64,000 nucleotides of DNA from Candidatus Woesearchaeota archaeon (GTDB lineage: Archaea > Nanobdellota > Nanobdellia > Woesearchaeales > JAHWHD01), in contig JAHWHG010000003.1 of the NCBI GenBank assembly GCA_019323515.1, positions 62,001 to 126,000 on the forward strand, in the 5' to 3' direction. Below, piece after piece: positions 1 through 9,187 of this stretch. How positions within the stretch are numbered: the stretch's first letter is position 1; every line of letters starts with the position of its first letter. The notes beneath the pieces are model-generated. The model made no database searches, was not told the DNA's origin, and saw only the letters and a list, made by a program, of their open reading frames with translations. The position numbers and the translations under genes were made by a program.

Positions 1-1233
1 GATTTTGGGACAGTATTAGTTTATATAACATGTTTTTTTGGTTTATATACATTGGTATATTTCTATGTCACTTTATATGAAAATCGCAATAACCTTAAAA
101 GCGAAGAATTAAAGCAATTTCCTAAGGTTAGCATAGTAGTGCCCGCATATAATGAGCAGGATACAATTGCAAAGACTCTTGATTCTTTGCTTGAGCTTGA
201 TTATCCCAAGGATAAGGTTGAGATTGTTGTTTTGGATGATGGAAGCACTGATGATACCTATAAAATTGCTAAGGAATATAAAAAAAAGGGTGTTATTGTC
301 TTTACTAAAGAAAATGGGGGTAAGGGTCTTGCTTTGAACTTTGCATTAACTAAGGTGACTGGTGAGTTTTTTGGTGCTCTTGATGCTGACAGTTATGTTG
401 ATAGTCAAGCATTAAAGAGAATAATGCCCTTCTTTAAGGACCCAAATGTCATGGGTGTCACGCCTTCGCTTAAGATTTGGAAGCCGCAGAGCTTTTTACA
501 ACATATACAGAGGGTTGAATTTTTGGTAGGGATTTTTTTGAGAAAGGTTTTTGGATTTTTGAGATGTATACATGTTGCGCCTGGGCCTTTTACAATATAT
601 CGGAAAGAGTTCTTTGATAAGTATGGCAATTATGATCATACAACAATAACAGAGGATATTGAGATTGCGTTAAGGACACAGTCATTGCATTATAATATTG
701 AGAATTCTGTTGATGCTTATGTCTATACAAAAGGGCCTAATAAGTTCTTTCCTTTGTTTAGGCAGAGAATAAGATGGTATCGCGGCTTTCTTGATAATCT
801 TTTGAGGTACAAGCAACTTTTCTCTTCTAAGTATGGGGAGTTGGGCTTATTTATATTACCTGCTTCAGTTATCTCTGTGTTTTTTGTTATTATAACATTG
901 TTTTATACTGCTTATAAATTAAGCGATGATTTAATCAATCGTTATCTCCTTTATAGTTCAATTGGTTTTGACTGGAGCCATATATTTGACTGGAACTTCG
1001 ACTGGTTTTTGGTTAATCTTGGACCAATTGCTTTTCTTTCAATCATATCCTTAATAGGTGCTGTGAGCATGATTGCAATTGCTAAGAAAATCTCTGAAGA
1101 GAAACCTAATGTTAAGTTCTCTTATCTTATGTATTTTTTTTTCTATTGGATTTTGTTTGGAAGTTGGTGGTTTGTTGCAATCTACTATAAAGTCACTGGT
1201 AAAAAAATTAGATGGGCTGGAAGGTTGATGTAA
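1..1233 (+). CDS. Processive GT2 glycosyltransferase, 5' end outside window
   Basis: Membrane family 2 glycosyltransferase that would polymerise or transfer sugars at the inner face of the membrane. The reading frame is open from base 1 and its first residues form a hydrophobic helix, so the true start lies left of the window; the TTG at 52 is only the first start-like codon. Visible motifs are the nucleotide-sugar binding DDGSTDDT, the metal-binding DADS, the catalytic TEDIE and the QxxRW-type RQRIRW, followed by two or three transmembrane helices. This arrangement is that of cellulose-, hyaluronan- and poly-GlcNAc-synthase-like enzymes. Its TAA overlaps the next ATG (TAATG), so it is coupled to the thioredoxin-like gene. 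The exact sugar cannot be told from sequence. Confidence 0.88.
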   Translation, partial: DFGTVLVYITCFFGLYTLVYFYVTLYENRNNLKSEELKQFPKVSIVVPAYNEQDTIAKTLDSLLELDYPKDKVEIVVLDDGSTDDTYKIAKEYKKKGVIVFTKENGGKGLALNFALTKVTGEFFGALDADSYVDSQALKRIMPFFKDPNVMGVTPSLKIWKPQSFLQHIQRVEFLVGIFLRKVFGFLRCIHVAPGPFTIYRKEFFDKYGNYDHTTITEDIEIALRTQSLHYNIENSVDAYVYTKGPNKFFPLFRQRIRWYRGFLDNLLRYKQLFSSKYGELGLFILPASVISVFFVIITLFYTAYKLSDDLINRYLLYSSIGFDWSHIFDWNFDWFLVNLGPIAFLSIISLIGAVSMIAIAKKISEEKPNVKFSYLMYFFFYWILFGSWWFVAIYYKVTGKKIRWAGRLM

Positions 1234-1886
1234 TGAAAAGTAAACCACTTTCAAGGCACTTAGGAGTCTTTGCAGCGACCGTGTTAATTTTTTTATTGGG
1301 GATTTTGATAGGTAGTTATGTAACTGGTCTTAAATTGAAAGCCTTAACTGGGATGCAAGATGATCTTAAGACACAGACATTATCAGTTGAACTCCAGTAT
1401 GAAATCTTAAAGGAAGACCCTTGCTCTGCAATTAATTATTCTAAATTGACTGATGAGTTATATAATTTAGGTGAGAGACTGGTTTTTATGGAGAATAGTC
1501 TTGGTTGGGATGATCCAAATGTTCTTGAACTTAAGGAGTATTTTTCATTACTCGAATTGAGGCATTGGTTATTAATTAAGAAGAATAATAAGGTCTGTGG
1601 CGATAAAGTAGTACCAATCTTATACTTTTATTCAAATAAGGGGGATTGTCCTAAATGTGAACAGCAAGGTTTTATACTTACTAATGTAAGGCGGAATTTT
1701 CCAGAGGTCAGAGTTTATCACTTTGATATGAATATTGTGAATCCAGCTATTGATACTGTTAAAGGTTTGTATAATGTTAAAAGTGCTCCCACTGTAGTTG
1801 TTCTTGATGAGACATTTAATGGTTTTGTTACTAAGAGCGTGATTGAGGAAAAGCTTGAAGATTTGCGTGAAGATGAAATTAAGTAA
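1233..1886 (+). CDS. Membrane-anchored thioredoxin-like protein (CPKC)
   Basis: Starts at the ATG overlapping the previous stop rather than at an in-frame ATG 21 bases upstream, because this leaves a positive N-terminus directly before a transmembrane helix at about residues 11-33. The middle is helical without a known domain. The C-terminal about 100 residues look like a thioredoxin fold with the redox motif CPKC after a hydrophobic strand and a later SAPTV segment matching the thioredoxin cis-proline loop. I infer an extracytoplasmic disulfide or thiol carrier serving the flanking glycosyltransferases or envelope proteins. The 3' end overlaps the next gene by 14 bases. Confidence 0.7.
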   Translation: MKSKPLSRHLGVFAATVLIFLLGILIGSYVTGLKLKALTGMQDDLKTQTLSVELQYEILKEDPCSAINYSKLTDELYNLGERLVFMENSLGWDDPNVLELKEYFSLLELRHWLLIKKNNKVCGDKVVPILYFYSNKGDCPKCEQQGFILTNVRRNFPEVRVYHFDMNIVNPAIDTVKGLYNVKSAPTVVVLDETFNGFVTKSVIEEKLEDLREDEIK

Positions 1887-3246
1887 TAAGCTGCAGATTT
1901 TACTTTTCTTTATTGTATTCGTTATAATCCCATTTTACTTTAGTCTTTATCCTATCAGGACTTATGCTTATTGGGATGAAAGTGTTTATCTCCAGCATTC
2001 AGAGATATTTTATTCGGGTAGGATGAATTATTCAGAATTAGAGTTTAGGCCTCCACTTCTTTCTATTGTTCTTGCTGCTTCTTATGTGTTTTGGCATAGT
2101 ATTATCACTGCGAGAATAGTGATGGCAATGTTTCTTGTAGGAAGTGGTTTAATGTTCTTCCTTTTATTTAGACAAGTTTATGGGAGAAAGGTTGGTCTTT
2201 TGGCGACTTTGCTTTTCTTTTATAATCCATTTATCATAAAGCAAAGTCATTTTATCTTAAGCGATATCCCTGCACTCTTCTTTATTTTAGTTTCACTTTA
2301 TTTTTATTTTAAGAAGTCTAAGTATAACCTTTGGTTTGTCGGATTTTTTGCAGGGTTAGCTATACTTACAAGGTTTACAAGTTTAATTGTGCTATTGTTG
2401 TTTATTATGTTATTTTATTTTAACAAGGATAGTATTAGGAATATGGTTACTTTCTTTTCTGCTTTGTTCTTGACTTTGCTGCCTTATCTTTTATGGGCAC
2501 AGTTAAAGTTTGGATTTTTTTTACACCCTTTTATCAAGGCTCGAGGTTTTGTGCAGTTGTATGATGATCCTTTCTTTTTTTATCTTAGTAATTTTATGGA
2601 CTATATTACTATTTGGATACTTATAGCTATTTTGTTATACTTGTTAGTATTTGTTTATTGTTTATCAAAGAAGAAGGGTAATTTTAAGTTTGATATTATA
2701 TTCTTATTATGGTCTCTTGTTTTTTTACTTTATATGTCATATCTTCCGCATAAGGAGATAAGGTATATCATACCTTTGTTTGTTATCTTAATTTTGATGG
2801 CTGCGAAGGGTTATAATTATATGTTTAATATTCGTAAAGGTAAATATTTTTGGGCTTGTTTCATTGTTCTTTTTATTTTATGTTCTCCGCCTGTATTTGA
2901 GCTTAGGACACATTATACCTATGATTATGCATTGACAAGAGGCGAATTGTTGGGCATCTGGGTAAAGAGTAATCTTGTTGATGATAAGCCCGTGTTTACA
3001 AATCTTGACTTCCCTATTATGGCTTATTATTCTGGAAGGAGGATTGTTGGTGTTTACCCGCAAGATGAATATTTTTACAGTAACATATCACTTGTGATGT
3101 ATGAACCGGGTTATTTTATTTATGGTAATCCAGACATACATCCAACAAAAGATTTCTTAGATACAGATGAAAGATTTAAGCTTTATGATTCTATAGATGA
3201 GAAGTATCATGTATATGAATTTGATCCTTTTTCTAATTTTGAATAA
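1873..3246 (+). CDS. PMT/ArnT-like membrane glycosyltransferase
   Basis: Multi-span membrane protein of the dolichyl-phosphate-mannose protein mannosyltransferase type (GT-C fold), expected to move a lipid-linked sugar to protein or lipid on the outer face of the membrane. After the first helix comes the conserved acidic loop with WDES and a second motif RPPLLS, as in PMT/ArnT enzymes; about ten hydrophobic segments follow and the last about 100 residues are soluble. The ATG at 1873 is preferred over 1843 because it gives a short positive N-terminus right before the first helix. It overlaps the thioredoxin-like gene and closes a three-gene glycosylation operon. Confidence 0.75.
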   Translation: MKLSNKLQILLFFIVFVIIPFYFSLYPIRTYAYWDESVYLQHSEIFYSGRMNYSELEFRPPLLSIVLAASYVFWHSIITARIVMAMFLVGSGLMFFLLFRQVYGRKVGLLATLLFFYNPFIIKQSHFILSDIPALFFILVSLYFYFKKSKYNLWFVGFFAGLAILTRFTSLIVLLLFIMLFYFNKDSIRNMVTFFSALFLTLLPYLLWAQLKFGFFLHPFIKARGFVQLYDDPFFFYLSNFMDYITIWILIAILLYLLVFVYCLSKKKGNFKFDIIFLLWSLVFLLYMSYLPHKEIRYIIPLFVILILMAAKGYNYMFNIRKGKYFWACFIVLFILCSPPVFELRTHYTYDYALTRGELLGIWVKSNLVDDKPVFTNLDFPIMAYYSGRRIVGVYPQDEYFYSNISLVMYEPGYFIYGNPDIHPTKDFLDTDERFKLYDSIDEKYHVYEFDPFSNFE

Positions 3247-3702
3247 TCATTTCTTAACTTTCTTGATTTGAATAAGGTCGCCTATTGTTAAAGCAGATGA
3301 CTTTGATCTTTGAAGGGGTGCTTGCCTTGTCTTTACCTCTTCGATTAAGGTTATCTTCAAGAATGATTCAAGTTTTTTTGCAAGGTTCATATTTGGACGG
3401 ATATGACCTGCTTCGATTTTTTGTAAAAGTGATTCCTTTTCAGCTATCCTTTTTGCAAGCTTTTCTTGGCTTAGGTTTAAAGATTCACGTTTTGACTTGA
3501 TTAACTTGGCATAATCTGGGACGATCCTTTCTTCTGTATCTTCTCTTTGCACAAGTTCAATCTTTTGTGATGATTTAGGTTTGAATGTCCTTTCTTTTAT
3601 AACTCTTCCATACCTACAACAAGATTTACAAACATTAAGTTCAGTACCTTCAACTATTGCTTTATAAAGCAATGTTTCTTTTCCACACATGTCGCATTGC
3701 AT
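3247..3702 (-). CDS. mbf1: Archaeal MBF1-type HTH protein
   Basis: Multiprotein bridging factor 1 homologue. The N-terminus has a zinc ribbon with two Cys pairs (CDMC and CKSC). A basic linker leads to a Cro/C1-type HTH at about residues 66-120 containing LNLSQEKLAKRI. This architecture and length (151 aa) match archaeal MBF1, a ribosome- and transcription-associated factor. A TATA-like TATTAAATA lies about 20-25 bases before the ATG, so the mRNA is probably leaderless. It is convergent with the glycosyltransferase operon and divergent from the next gene. Confidence 0.9.
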   Translation of the reverse strand: MQCDMCGKETLLYKAIVEGTELNVCKSCCRYGRVIKERTFKPKSSQKIELVQREDTEERIVPDYAKLIKSKRESLNLSQEKLAKRIAEKESLLQKIEAGHIRPNMNLAKKLESFLKITLIEEVKTRQAPLQRSKSSALTIGDLIQIKKVKK

Positions 3703-3756
3703 ATGGCTTATTTAATACATCATATTTTTATATCTTTGCTTTATTCTAAGTTTACT

Positions 3757-4032
3757 ATGGGGAATGCTTTTACAAGAATTTTAGCTGTGATGGATTTTGC
3801 AGCTTTAGTAGTTTTGGTGTTGCTACATTTTGATATGGTAGGCTGGAGAATAGGCTTTGCTTTTGCTTTTTACCTTATATTAAAGGCTGTTGCTTTTTTT
3901 GGAAACATACACAGTGTAATTGATGGTGTGATAGGTTTATATATGGTTCTTATGCTCTTTGGATATACTTCTATACTAACTCTTGTAGCTGCTGTTTATC
4001 TACTTCAGAAAGCGTTTTTTTCGATAATTTAA
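3757..4032 (+). CDS. Small four-helix membrane protein
   Basis: Unrecognised 91-residue protein with three to four hydrophobic segments covering nearly its whole length. An in-frame ATG at 3697 would overlap the start of the divergent MBF1 gene; the ATG at 3757 is preferred because a TATA-like TTTTTATAT lies about 28 bases before it, which fits a leaderless transcript. No catalytic motif is visible. The end overlaps the convergent M50-like gene by four bases. Confidence 0.55.
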   Translation: MGNAFTRILAVMDFAALVVLVLLHFDMVGWRIGFAFAFYLILKAVAFFGNIHSVIDGVIGLYMVLMLFGYTSILTLVAAVYLLQKAFFSII

Positions 4033-4751
4033 AGTTTTCTTTCAACTTGTACATAATATATGAGCCAGATTGTTCCAGCTAAGATTATAGCAGTTATAAT
4101 TGTCCAGATGATAGATTGCATGAAGAACATTAGGAAGCCTAATAGGACTAAGAGTACAAAATAGAATATGTATGCAAATCTTGACCAAAATAGTAAGTAG
4201 AAGCCATTGAATTCAGGAAATGGAAGGAAAGAATAGATTGCGAGTAGTATGTTAATAAACATGAACCTTTCAAATAAAGCTAAGTTTGTTAATGTGAGAA
4301 AAAGTTTGCAGATGAAAGCTATTATTATATTTGTAAGGCTTCCTGAGAATCCAATGTTACTTAAGTCTTCGAGATTTGTTCCCGGTGGAAATTTTCCTAT
4401 CCTGTAGCTTGTCATAAGTTTTGTCTTGAAAGACCCTGGTGAGAATAATGGGAAGCCATTAGTAAGGAATACAAGGTATAAAGTTACTAAAGAAGACCAT
4501 TTACTGAATTCGTAATGAACTTTGTGGCCTATTGAAATTCCTCTTATCTTCATAATTGTGATATGGATAAGTAAGCTGAAAAGTACAATTATAAAGCTAA
4601 GTAGCATGTTAAGTAAGTATTCTGATATAGTAGGATTGCCTTCAAGGTTAAAACCTAGGATGAAACCCACTACCAAAGAGCTTAGAATTAAATGAAAAAC
4701 CTCTTTTTTTGTGAACTCAAACCTTTTCTTGATTTTTGTGAGTAATTGCAT
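4029..4751 (-). CDS. Degenerate site-2-protease (M50-like) membrane protein
   Basis: Polytopic membrane protein resembling archaeal M50 intramembrane metalloproteases. It keeps the short GxxxN-like turn (GSLTN) and a C-terminal LPFPEFNG that aligns with the family's PxxPLDG zinc-ligand motif. The place where HExxH is expected reads HITIM (residues 63-67), so both the catalytic Glu and the second His are missing, and the later Asp is Asn. I infer an inactive M50 homologue, perhaps a binding or scaffolding protein. It overlaps the upstream TraB gene by 35 bases, so the two are co-transcribed. Confidence 0.6.
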   Translation of the reverse strand: MQLLTKIKKRFEFTKKEVFHLILSSLVVGFILGFNLEGNPTISEYLLNMLLSFIIVLFSLLIHITIMKIRGISIGHKVHYEFSKWSSLVTLYLVFLTNGFPLFSPGSFKTKLMTSYRIGKFPPGTNLEDLSNIGFSGSLTNIIIAFICKLFLTLTNLALFERFMFINILLAIYSFLPFPEFNGFYLLFWSRFAYIFYFVLLVLLGFLMFFMQSIIWTIITAIILAGTIWLIYYVQVERKL

Positions 4752-5457
4752 TATAGGTTTTTATATTATCTTTATTTAAATAGTTTTTGATTAATCTATG
4801 CATTGCCTTTTCATGGCCTGCTCCGACAACTGCCAGTATCTTTTTTTCAGGGTAGGTTTTTATAAGTTTTGCAATACGTTTTGCCATAATCTTATTCCTG
4901 TCTTCTATTAAAGTTTTGTAGAAGTTTGGGTAGCGGTCTTTGACTTCTTTAATCATCTTTTCAATGACCTCTTCTTCAGGTACTTTTGTAAGGTCGAATT
5001 CTGTTAAGCCTAGACGTTTAAGTTCACGTTTCTTGAAGAATATTGATTTGAAGACGTCTTTTATTAGATGGAGTTTTTCTTTTGTTGAAAACTTTAATTT
5101 TTTCATTGTAATTATTATGTCTTGGTCAATAAGTGCTAAGGAGATATTGTGTTTTTTTGCAAGAGCTATTGCTTGTTTCATCTCTGCTCCTGGTGTAAGG
5201 CCTACTTTTCTTCCAAGTGTCCTTTCAATCCAGCCCCCAATCATCATGAAAAAGAAACCTTTCAATCCTATCTTTCTTATGTCTCTAAGTTTAAGTTTAG
5301 AGGGTTGCTTCTGGAGAAGTGCATGGAAACGGTTCCTGTCTAACTCTAGGCAGATGATATCAGGTTTTTCTGCTTCTACGAAGTGTTTAATCTCCCTTAC
5401 ACTCTGGATTGAGATGTGAGAGGTTCCTATAATTGTAAGATTGTTTATACTTTGCAT
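4717..5457 (-). CDS. TraB/PrgY family protein
   Basis: The N-terminus IIGTSHIS followed by CLELDRNRF is the signature of the TraB/PrgY/GumN family, with a second conserved block near the C-terminus (VVGAGHEKAM). These proteins are proposed to be metal-dependent hydrolases; bacterial PrgY acts on peptide pheromones. Many archaeal TraB proteins carry C-terminal membrane helices, and here these may be supplied by the overlapping M50-like gene. The role in this organism is unknown. It diverges from the secreted-protein gene at 5533 across a short AT-rich promoter region. Confidence 0.8.
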   Translation of the reverse strand: MQSINNLTIIGTSHISIQSVREIKHFVEAEKPDIICLELDRNRFHALLQKQPSKLKLRDIRKIGLKGFFFMMIGGWIERTLGRKVGLTPGAEMKQAIALAKKHNISLALIDQDIIITMKKLKFSTKEKLHLIKDVFKSIFFKKRELKRLGLTEFDLTKVPEEEVIEKMIKEVKDRYPNFYKTLIEDRNKIMAKRIAKLIKTYPEKKILAVVGAGHEKAMHRLIKNYLNKDNIKTYNAITHKNQEKV

Positions 5458-5532
5458 TTTTTGTTATATATAATAGTAATATTTATAAATATAAGCATTA
5501 TAATTTAAGAATTATAAAAGAGGTCGCTATAC

Positions 5533-6534
5533 ATGAAAAAAGGTCAAATAACTATATACATAATTTTGGGAATCGTGATTCTCGCTATTGTTGGTGCTTT
5601 ATTGTTTTTTCGGACTACTGATACAGGTGTTGCTGAAACATTATCATTGGATGCTGCTAGGGCTGAAGTTGAGCAGTATGTGAAGACTTGCATAAAAACA
5701 GAAGGTGATTATGTTCTTCTTGCTTTAGGGTATCAGGGAGGGTACTTGTTCACTCCTAGTTTTGGTGGTATTAATTATGAAGGGTATACTGCTGCTTATG
5801 ATTATTATCTTGGATATAATATGCTTCCTTCTGTAAATGAGATTGAGGATTTGCACATAGATGATTTTCTTGATTTAACATTATTGGAATGTGTTAATGA
5901 CCTAGACGTGTTTGCTGATAGAGGCGTTGGTATTGAGACTGGAGCCTTGGATGTTAATTCTGAGATTAATTATGGAGATGTCTTGATAACTGTTAATTAT
6001 CCTGTTACATTAGTTCAGGGCGATAGTGTTGTTGAGCTTGAAAGTTTTAGTGAGAAGTTTCCTATAAGGTTGGGTTATATATTGGCTCAGGTTGATGAGT
6101 TGATTGAGAAAGAGGTTGATGATCCTAATTGGGTTGATTTGACTTATATCAATGATTTGGAGCTTGATGTTCGGGTTGTTCCAATCTCACAGACAGAGAA
6201 CCTTTACTTTGTGACTGATGAGATGAGTATCCTGAAGAATCAGCCATATGTGTTTGTGTTTGGTAACAAGTTTACAGATAATCACCCTCCTTACTTGGAT
6301 ATAATCCCTGATGTTAGTTTAAGGTTAGGAGAGAGTTATACTTATACTGTTAATGCAGTTGATTTTGATGATGATGAAATCACGTATAGTGATGATAGTA
6401 TGCTTTTTGATATTACAGAAGAGGGCGAGATAAGTTTTACTGCTACAAGGCCTATTTTCGAGGTTGTTACAATAACAGCCACTGATGTAAATGGGTTCAT
6501 AGACACTCAACAATTTTTTATAGAGGTAAGTTAA
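5533..6534 (+). CDS. Secreted/membrane-anchored protein with C-terminal Ig/cadherin-like domain
   Basis: 333 residues. The start MKKGQITIYIILGIVIL is a type IV pilin-like or signal-anchor N-terminus of a style common in DPANN secreted proteins. The centre (about residues 35-220) matches no family I recognise. The last about 100 residues begin with NHPPYLD and contain the VDFDDDEITY pattern of Ig/cadherin-like adhesion folds. The gene lies one base upstream of the large secreted protein at 6536, so both should be one operon. Probably an envelope protein; function unknown. Confidence 0.7.
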   Translation: MKKGQITIYIILGIVILAIVGALLFFRTTDTGVAETLSLDAARAEVEQYVKTCIKTEGDYVLLALGYQGGYLFTPSFGGINYEGYTAAYDYYLGYNMLPSVNEIEDLHIDDFLDLTLLECVNDLDVFADRGVGIETGALDVNSEINYGDVLITVNYPVTLVQGDSVVELESFSEKFPIRLGYILAQVDELIEKEVDDPNWVDLTYINDLELDVRVVPISQTENLYFVTDEMSILKNQPYVFVFGNKFTDNHPPYLDIIPDVSLRLGESYTYTVNAVDFDDDEITYSDDSMLFDITEEGEISFTATRPIFEVVTITATDVNGFIDTQQFFIEVS

Positions 6535-6535
6535 A

Positions 6536-9187
6536 ATGAAGAAGATAATATTATTCTTGGTGTTAATTGTTTTGGTAAGTGGGATTGTTATTAGTGCTGA
6601 AGAGACTAAGACTGAGGCTCAACTGAAGCAGATGAATGATGCTGATATTCAAACTTATTTTGCAGCTCGTTTTTCTGGAGCTACAATAAATCCTACTGGT
6701 GAAGAACTAAAGTTTCTTTTTCCAAGATTATGGATTGCAAAACCTTACCTTGACAAAATATTTAACAGTGACCCCTTAATTGCTGTTGATCCAGATGCAC
6801 AGGAACTTTCTAAAGAATATTTTGAGGGTTCTAGTGCTACATCCAATATGGGTAAGTCTTGGGAAGCAGCCAGGCAATATTTTGCTCATACATCTACTAG
6901 TGCACAGGGTAAGGATAAGAATGCAGTAGCTAGTTTCTTGCAGTTATTATCAGTTAATGGGGATTCTTCAAAAGTTGGAAATGCTCCGACTATAGAATTA
7001 ACAGATAATTCTAAATTGAATATTATTGGAAGTACTCTTCGGGTTGGTGATACTGGTGTCACATTGAATTTAGCTAATTTTGGTAAAAATGATAAGATTA
7101 CAATTGAAAAAGATAATATTAAAGTTGATGTGGCTGGTATGGGGCCAGTGCTTTTTGCCCAGAATTTCCCAAGAGGTTCGACGCTTAAGTTTGATGGTCA
7201 AGCTCTTGATTTGGATGGCATGAAGTTTAATTTTAAGAAAGGATTGGGACAAGGAACTGTGAGTTATGATGGGAATAAACTTTCTTTAGGGAGCATTCAG
7301 GATTATGAGTTTACATTAAAGGATGGAAGGAAGTTTAAGGTTAATAAAGGTGTTAGCAATTTTGAATTCGGTAATGGGAAACTAACTAAAGCAGAGATTG
7401 CGAATTCATGGACATTTGCAGATGCAACCTATACTGGAGTGTCTTCCACATTAAATTTTGATAAAAATGGAAAACTGGTTGAAATTGATTATACTAAGGG
7501 AGGCAAGGTTAGTTTGTTTAATGGCGCTTCATTGATAACGTCAAAAGAGAATACTGCATCTATTATGTTGGTTTCAGATTTTAGTTCTGCAGGTTCACCA
7601 TATGCTAATGGGGCCTTATTAATGAAGGATGATGGTTCTGAATGGAAGGCAAAAGGTCAGGTTGATGTTAATGCTCAAGGGAAGTATAAGTATAGCGGTC
7701 GTGCAGGTACAACTGCTGGCTTAAATTTTGCAAATAATAAGTATAATTTGGCTTTGGATACTTCTGATTATACTGAAGGTTCAGCAGGTACATTTGAATT
7801 AGAAGGCGCGCCAAAATTGTCTTTTAATAAAGATAAGAACGGGGATCTTATTGCGAAGAATAGTAGGGATACAGTCAGTGAAGGAGCTTCTAACTTAGAT
7901 GTTACTCATTCAGATTCCAAAGTAAAGAATCTAATAGTAACTATGCTTGACAATGAGGGGTTGAAGATTAGGAATTATGACTCTGAAGCGTTCAGGACTG
8001 CAGCAGGACAAAGGCTTGCAGCTTCACAGGCAGTTCTTAATAATGAGTTAGGGAATATTGAGAAATTGCTTAATGCAAAGAATTGGGATGAGATGGAAAA
8101 GAAGTCACTTGAATTGTATAAGAGTTACCAATTTATGAGTGTTGAACAAAAGGCTAAGTTCTATGAACTATTATATAATACTGAAAGTCAGGTTCATATG
8201 CAAAGGAAGGATTGGTATAATGTTTATGTAGTTGCTCGTGATGATACTAAAGCTTATAGGGATGCAAGGGATACTTCTGAAGATACTTGGTACAGATTAG
8301 AGTCAACTGCAAAACAAGCACAGCAGAATGCCCAACTACTTAAGCAACAAGGTGATAAGCAAGCGCTTGAAAATTATATGGCATGGCTTGCTGAACAAGA
8401 AAATCCAGACATGCAAAAGTTGCTCTTTGATTTACAGCAACAGAGAGAGGTAAAGCCAGTTGTACCTGCTAAGCCACCTGCAGAAGCAAAACCTGCAGCT
8501 AGAGATCCACAAGGTGTAGCGCAGGCAAAGGCAAATTCAGTTCCAGATTACACTCCGGCGCTCAATCAGTTGAAATCTTTTGTGAATAATCCTGCTAATA
8601 AAGGTCAATGGAGCAAAGAGGTAGGTACTACTGATAATACTGGTAAAAAGGTAACAAAGTACGTAGATGCACAAGGAAGTGAGTTTGCAAGTGTTACTTA
8701 TCAAGATGGTAATGTTAAATCTGTTAGTTATTACAAAGAAAAGATTCCTGCAGGACAAAGAGAAATCCCTGCTCCTGTACCAGAACCTGATCCTGCAGTT
8801 CCTGCGAGAGATGCTGTTAAGCAAGCTGCTGAGCAAAATGCATACAAGTTTGATTTGAGTCATGCTCAAAAGGTAATGGACACAATAAATGCTTATGATT
8901 TGGGAGAGACTGCTCAGGAGCGTAGCAGAGCGTTTTCAGAACTACAGAGATTTGCTTATGAGGTTATGTCAAGGAAAATAGATAGGAATTATCCTAGTAT
9001 TGTTCATCAAGGGTTGAATTTTGATTCATATCTCTTAGATTTAAGGAATTTAGCAAGAACTAGTGATGATGGTTTTGTAGATGCAAATCGCAGATTAGAT
9101 TTGTTGGAGAATCAGTATAGTCCAAACCCTGAAAAACTTCAACAAATACAAGAGACCAGAAATTTTATCAGAGCTCTGAATAGGTAA
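6536..9187 (+). CDS. Large secreted protein of unknown family
   Basis: 883 residues with a clear signal peptide (MKKIILFLVLIVLVSG). About residues 150-420 are rich in Gly/Asn/Lys/Asp with short repeated strands (for example SKLNIIGSTLRVGDTG), suggesting a beta-helix or beta-solenoid. About residues 480-650 are helical and Gln/Lys-rich, like a coiled coil. A Pro/Ala/Lys linker (VVPAKPPAEAKPAA) precedes a C-terminal helical segment. No enzymatic motif was recognised. It follows the signal-anchored gene at 5533 with only a TAAAATG junction. Likely a surface fibre or envelope component. Confidence 0.72.
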   Translation: MKKIILFLVLIVLVSGIVISAEETKTEAQLKQMNDADIQTYFAARFSGATINPTGEELKFLFPRLWIAKPYLDKIFNSDPLIAVDPDAQELSKEYFEGSSATSNMGKSWEAARQYFAHTSTSAQGKDKNAVASFLQLLSVNGDSSKVGNAPTIELTDNSKLNIIGSTLRVGDTGVTLNLANFGKNDKITIEKDNIKVDVAGMGPVLFAQNFPRGSTLKFDGQALDLDGMKFNFKKGLGQGTVSYDGNKLSLGSIQDYEFTLKDGRKFKVNKGVSNFEFGNGKLTKAEIANSWTFADATYTGVSSTLNFDKNGKLVEIDYTKGGKVSLFNGASLITSKENTASIMLVSDFSSAGSPYANGALLMKDDGSEWKAKGQVDVNAQGKYKYSGRAGTTAGLNFANNKYNLALDTSDYTEGSAGTFELEGAPKLSFNKDKNGDLIAKNSRDTVSEGASNLDVTHSDSKVKNLIVTMLDNEGLKIRNYDSEAFRTAAGQRLAASQAVLNNELGNIEKLLNAKNWDEMEKKSLELYKSYQFMSVEQKAKFYELLYNTESQVHMQRKDWYNVYVVARDDTKAYRDARDTSEDTWYRLESTAKQAQQNAQLLKQQGDKQALENYMAWLAEQENPDMQKLLFDLQQQREVKPVVPAKPPAEAKPAARDPQGVAQAKANSVPDYTPALNQLKSFVNNPANKGQWSKEVGTTDNTGKKVTKYVDAQGSEFASVTYQDGNVKSVSYYKEKIPAGQREIPAPVPEPDPAVPARDAVKQAAEQNAYKFDLSHAQKVMDTINAYDLGETAQERSRAFSELQRFAYEVMSRKIDRNYPSIVHQGLNFDSYLLDLRNLARTSDDGFVDANRRLDLLENQYSPNPEKLQQIQETRNFIRALNR

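Noticed and set aside
4940..5419. 159-codon frame opposite the TraB gene
   Set aside because: Antisense shadow; TraB motifs are on the other strand.
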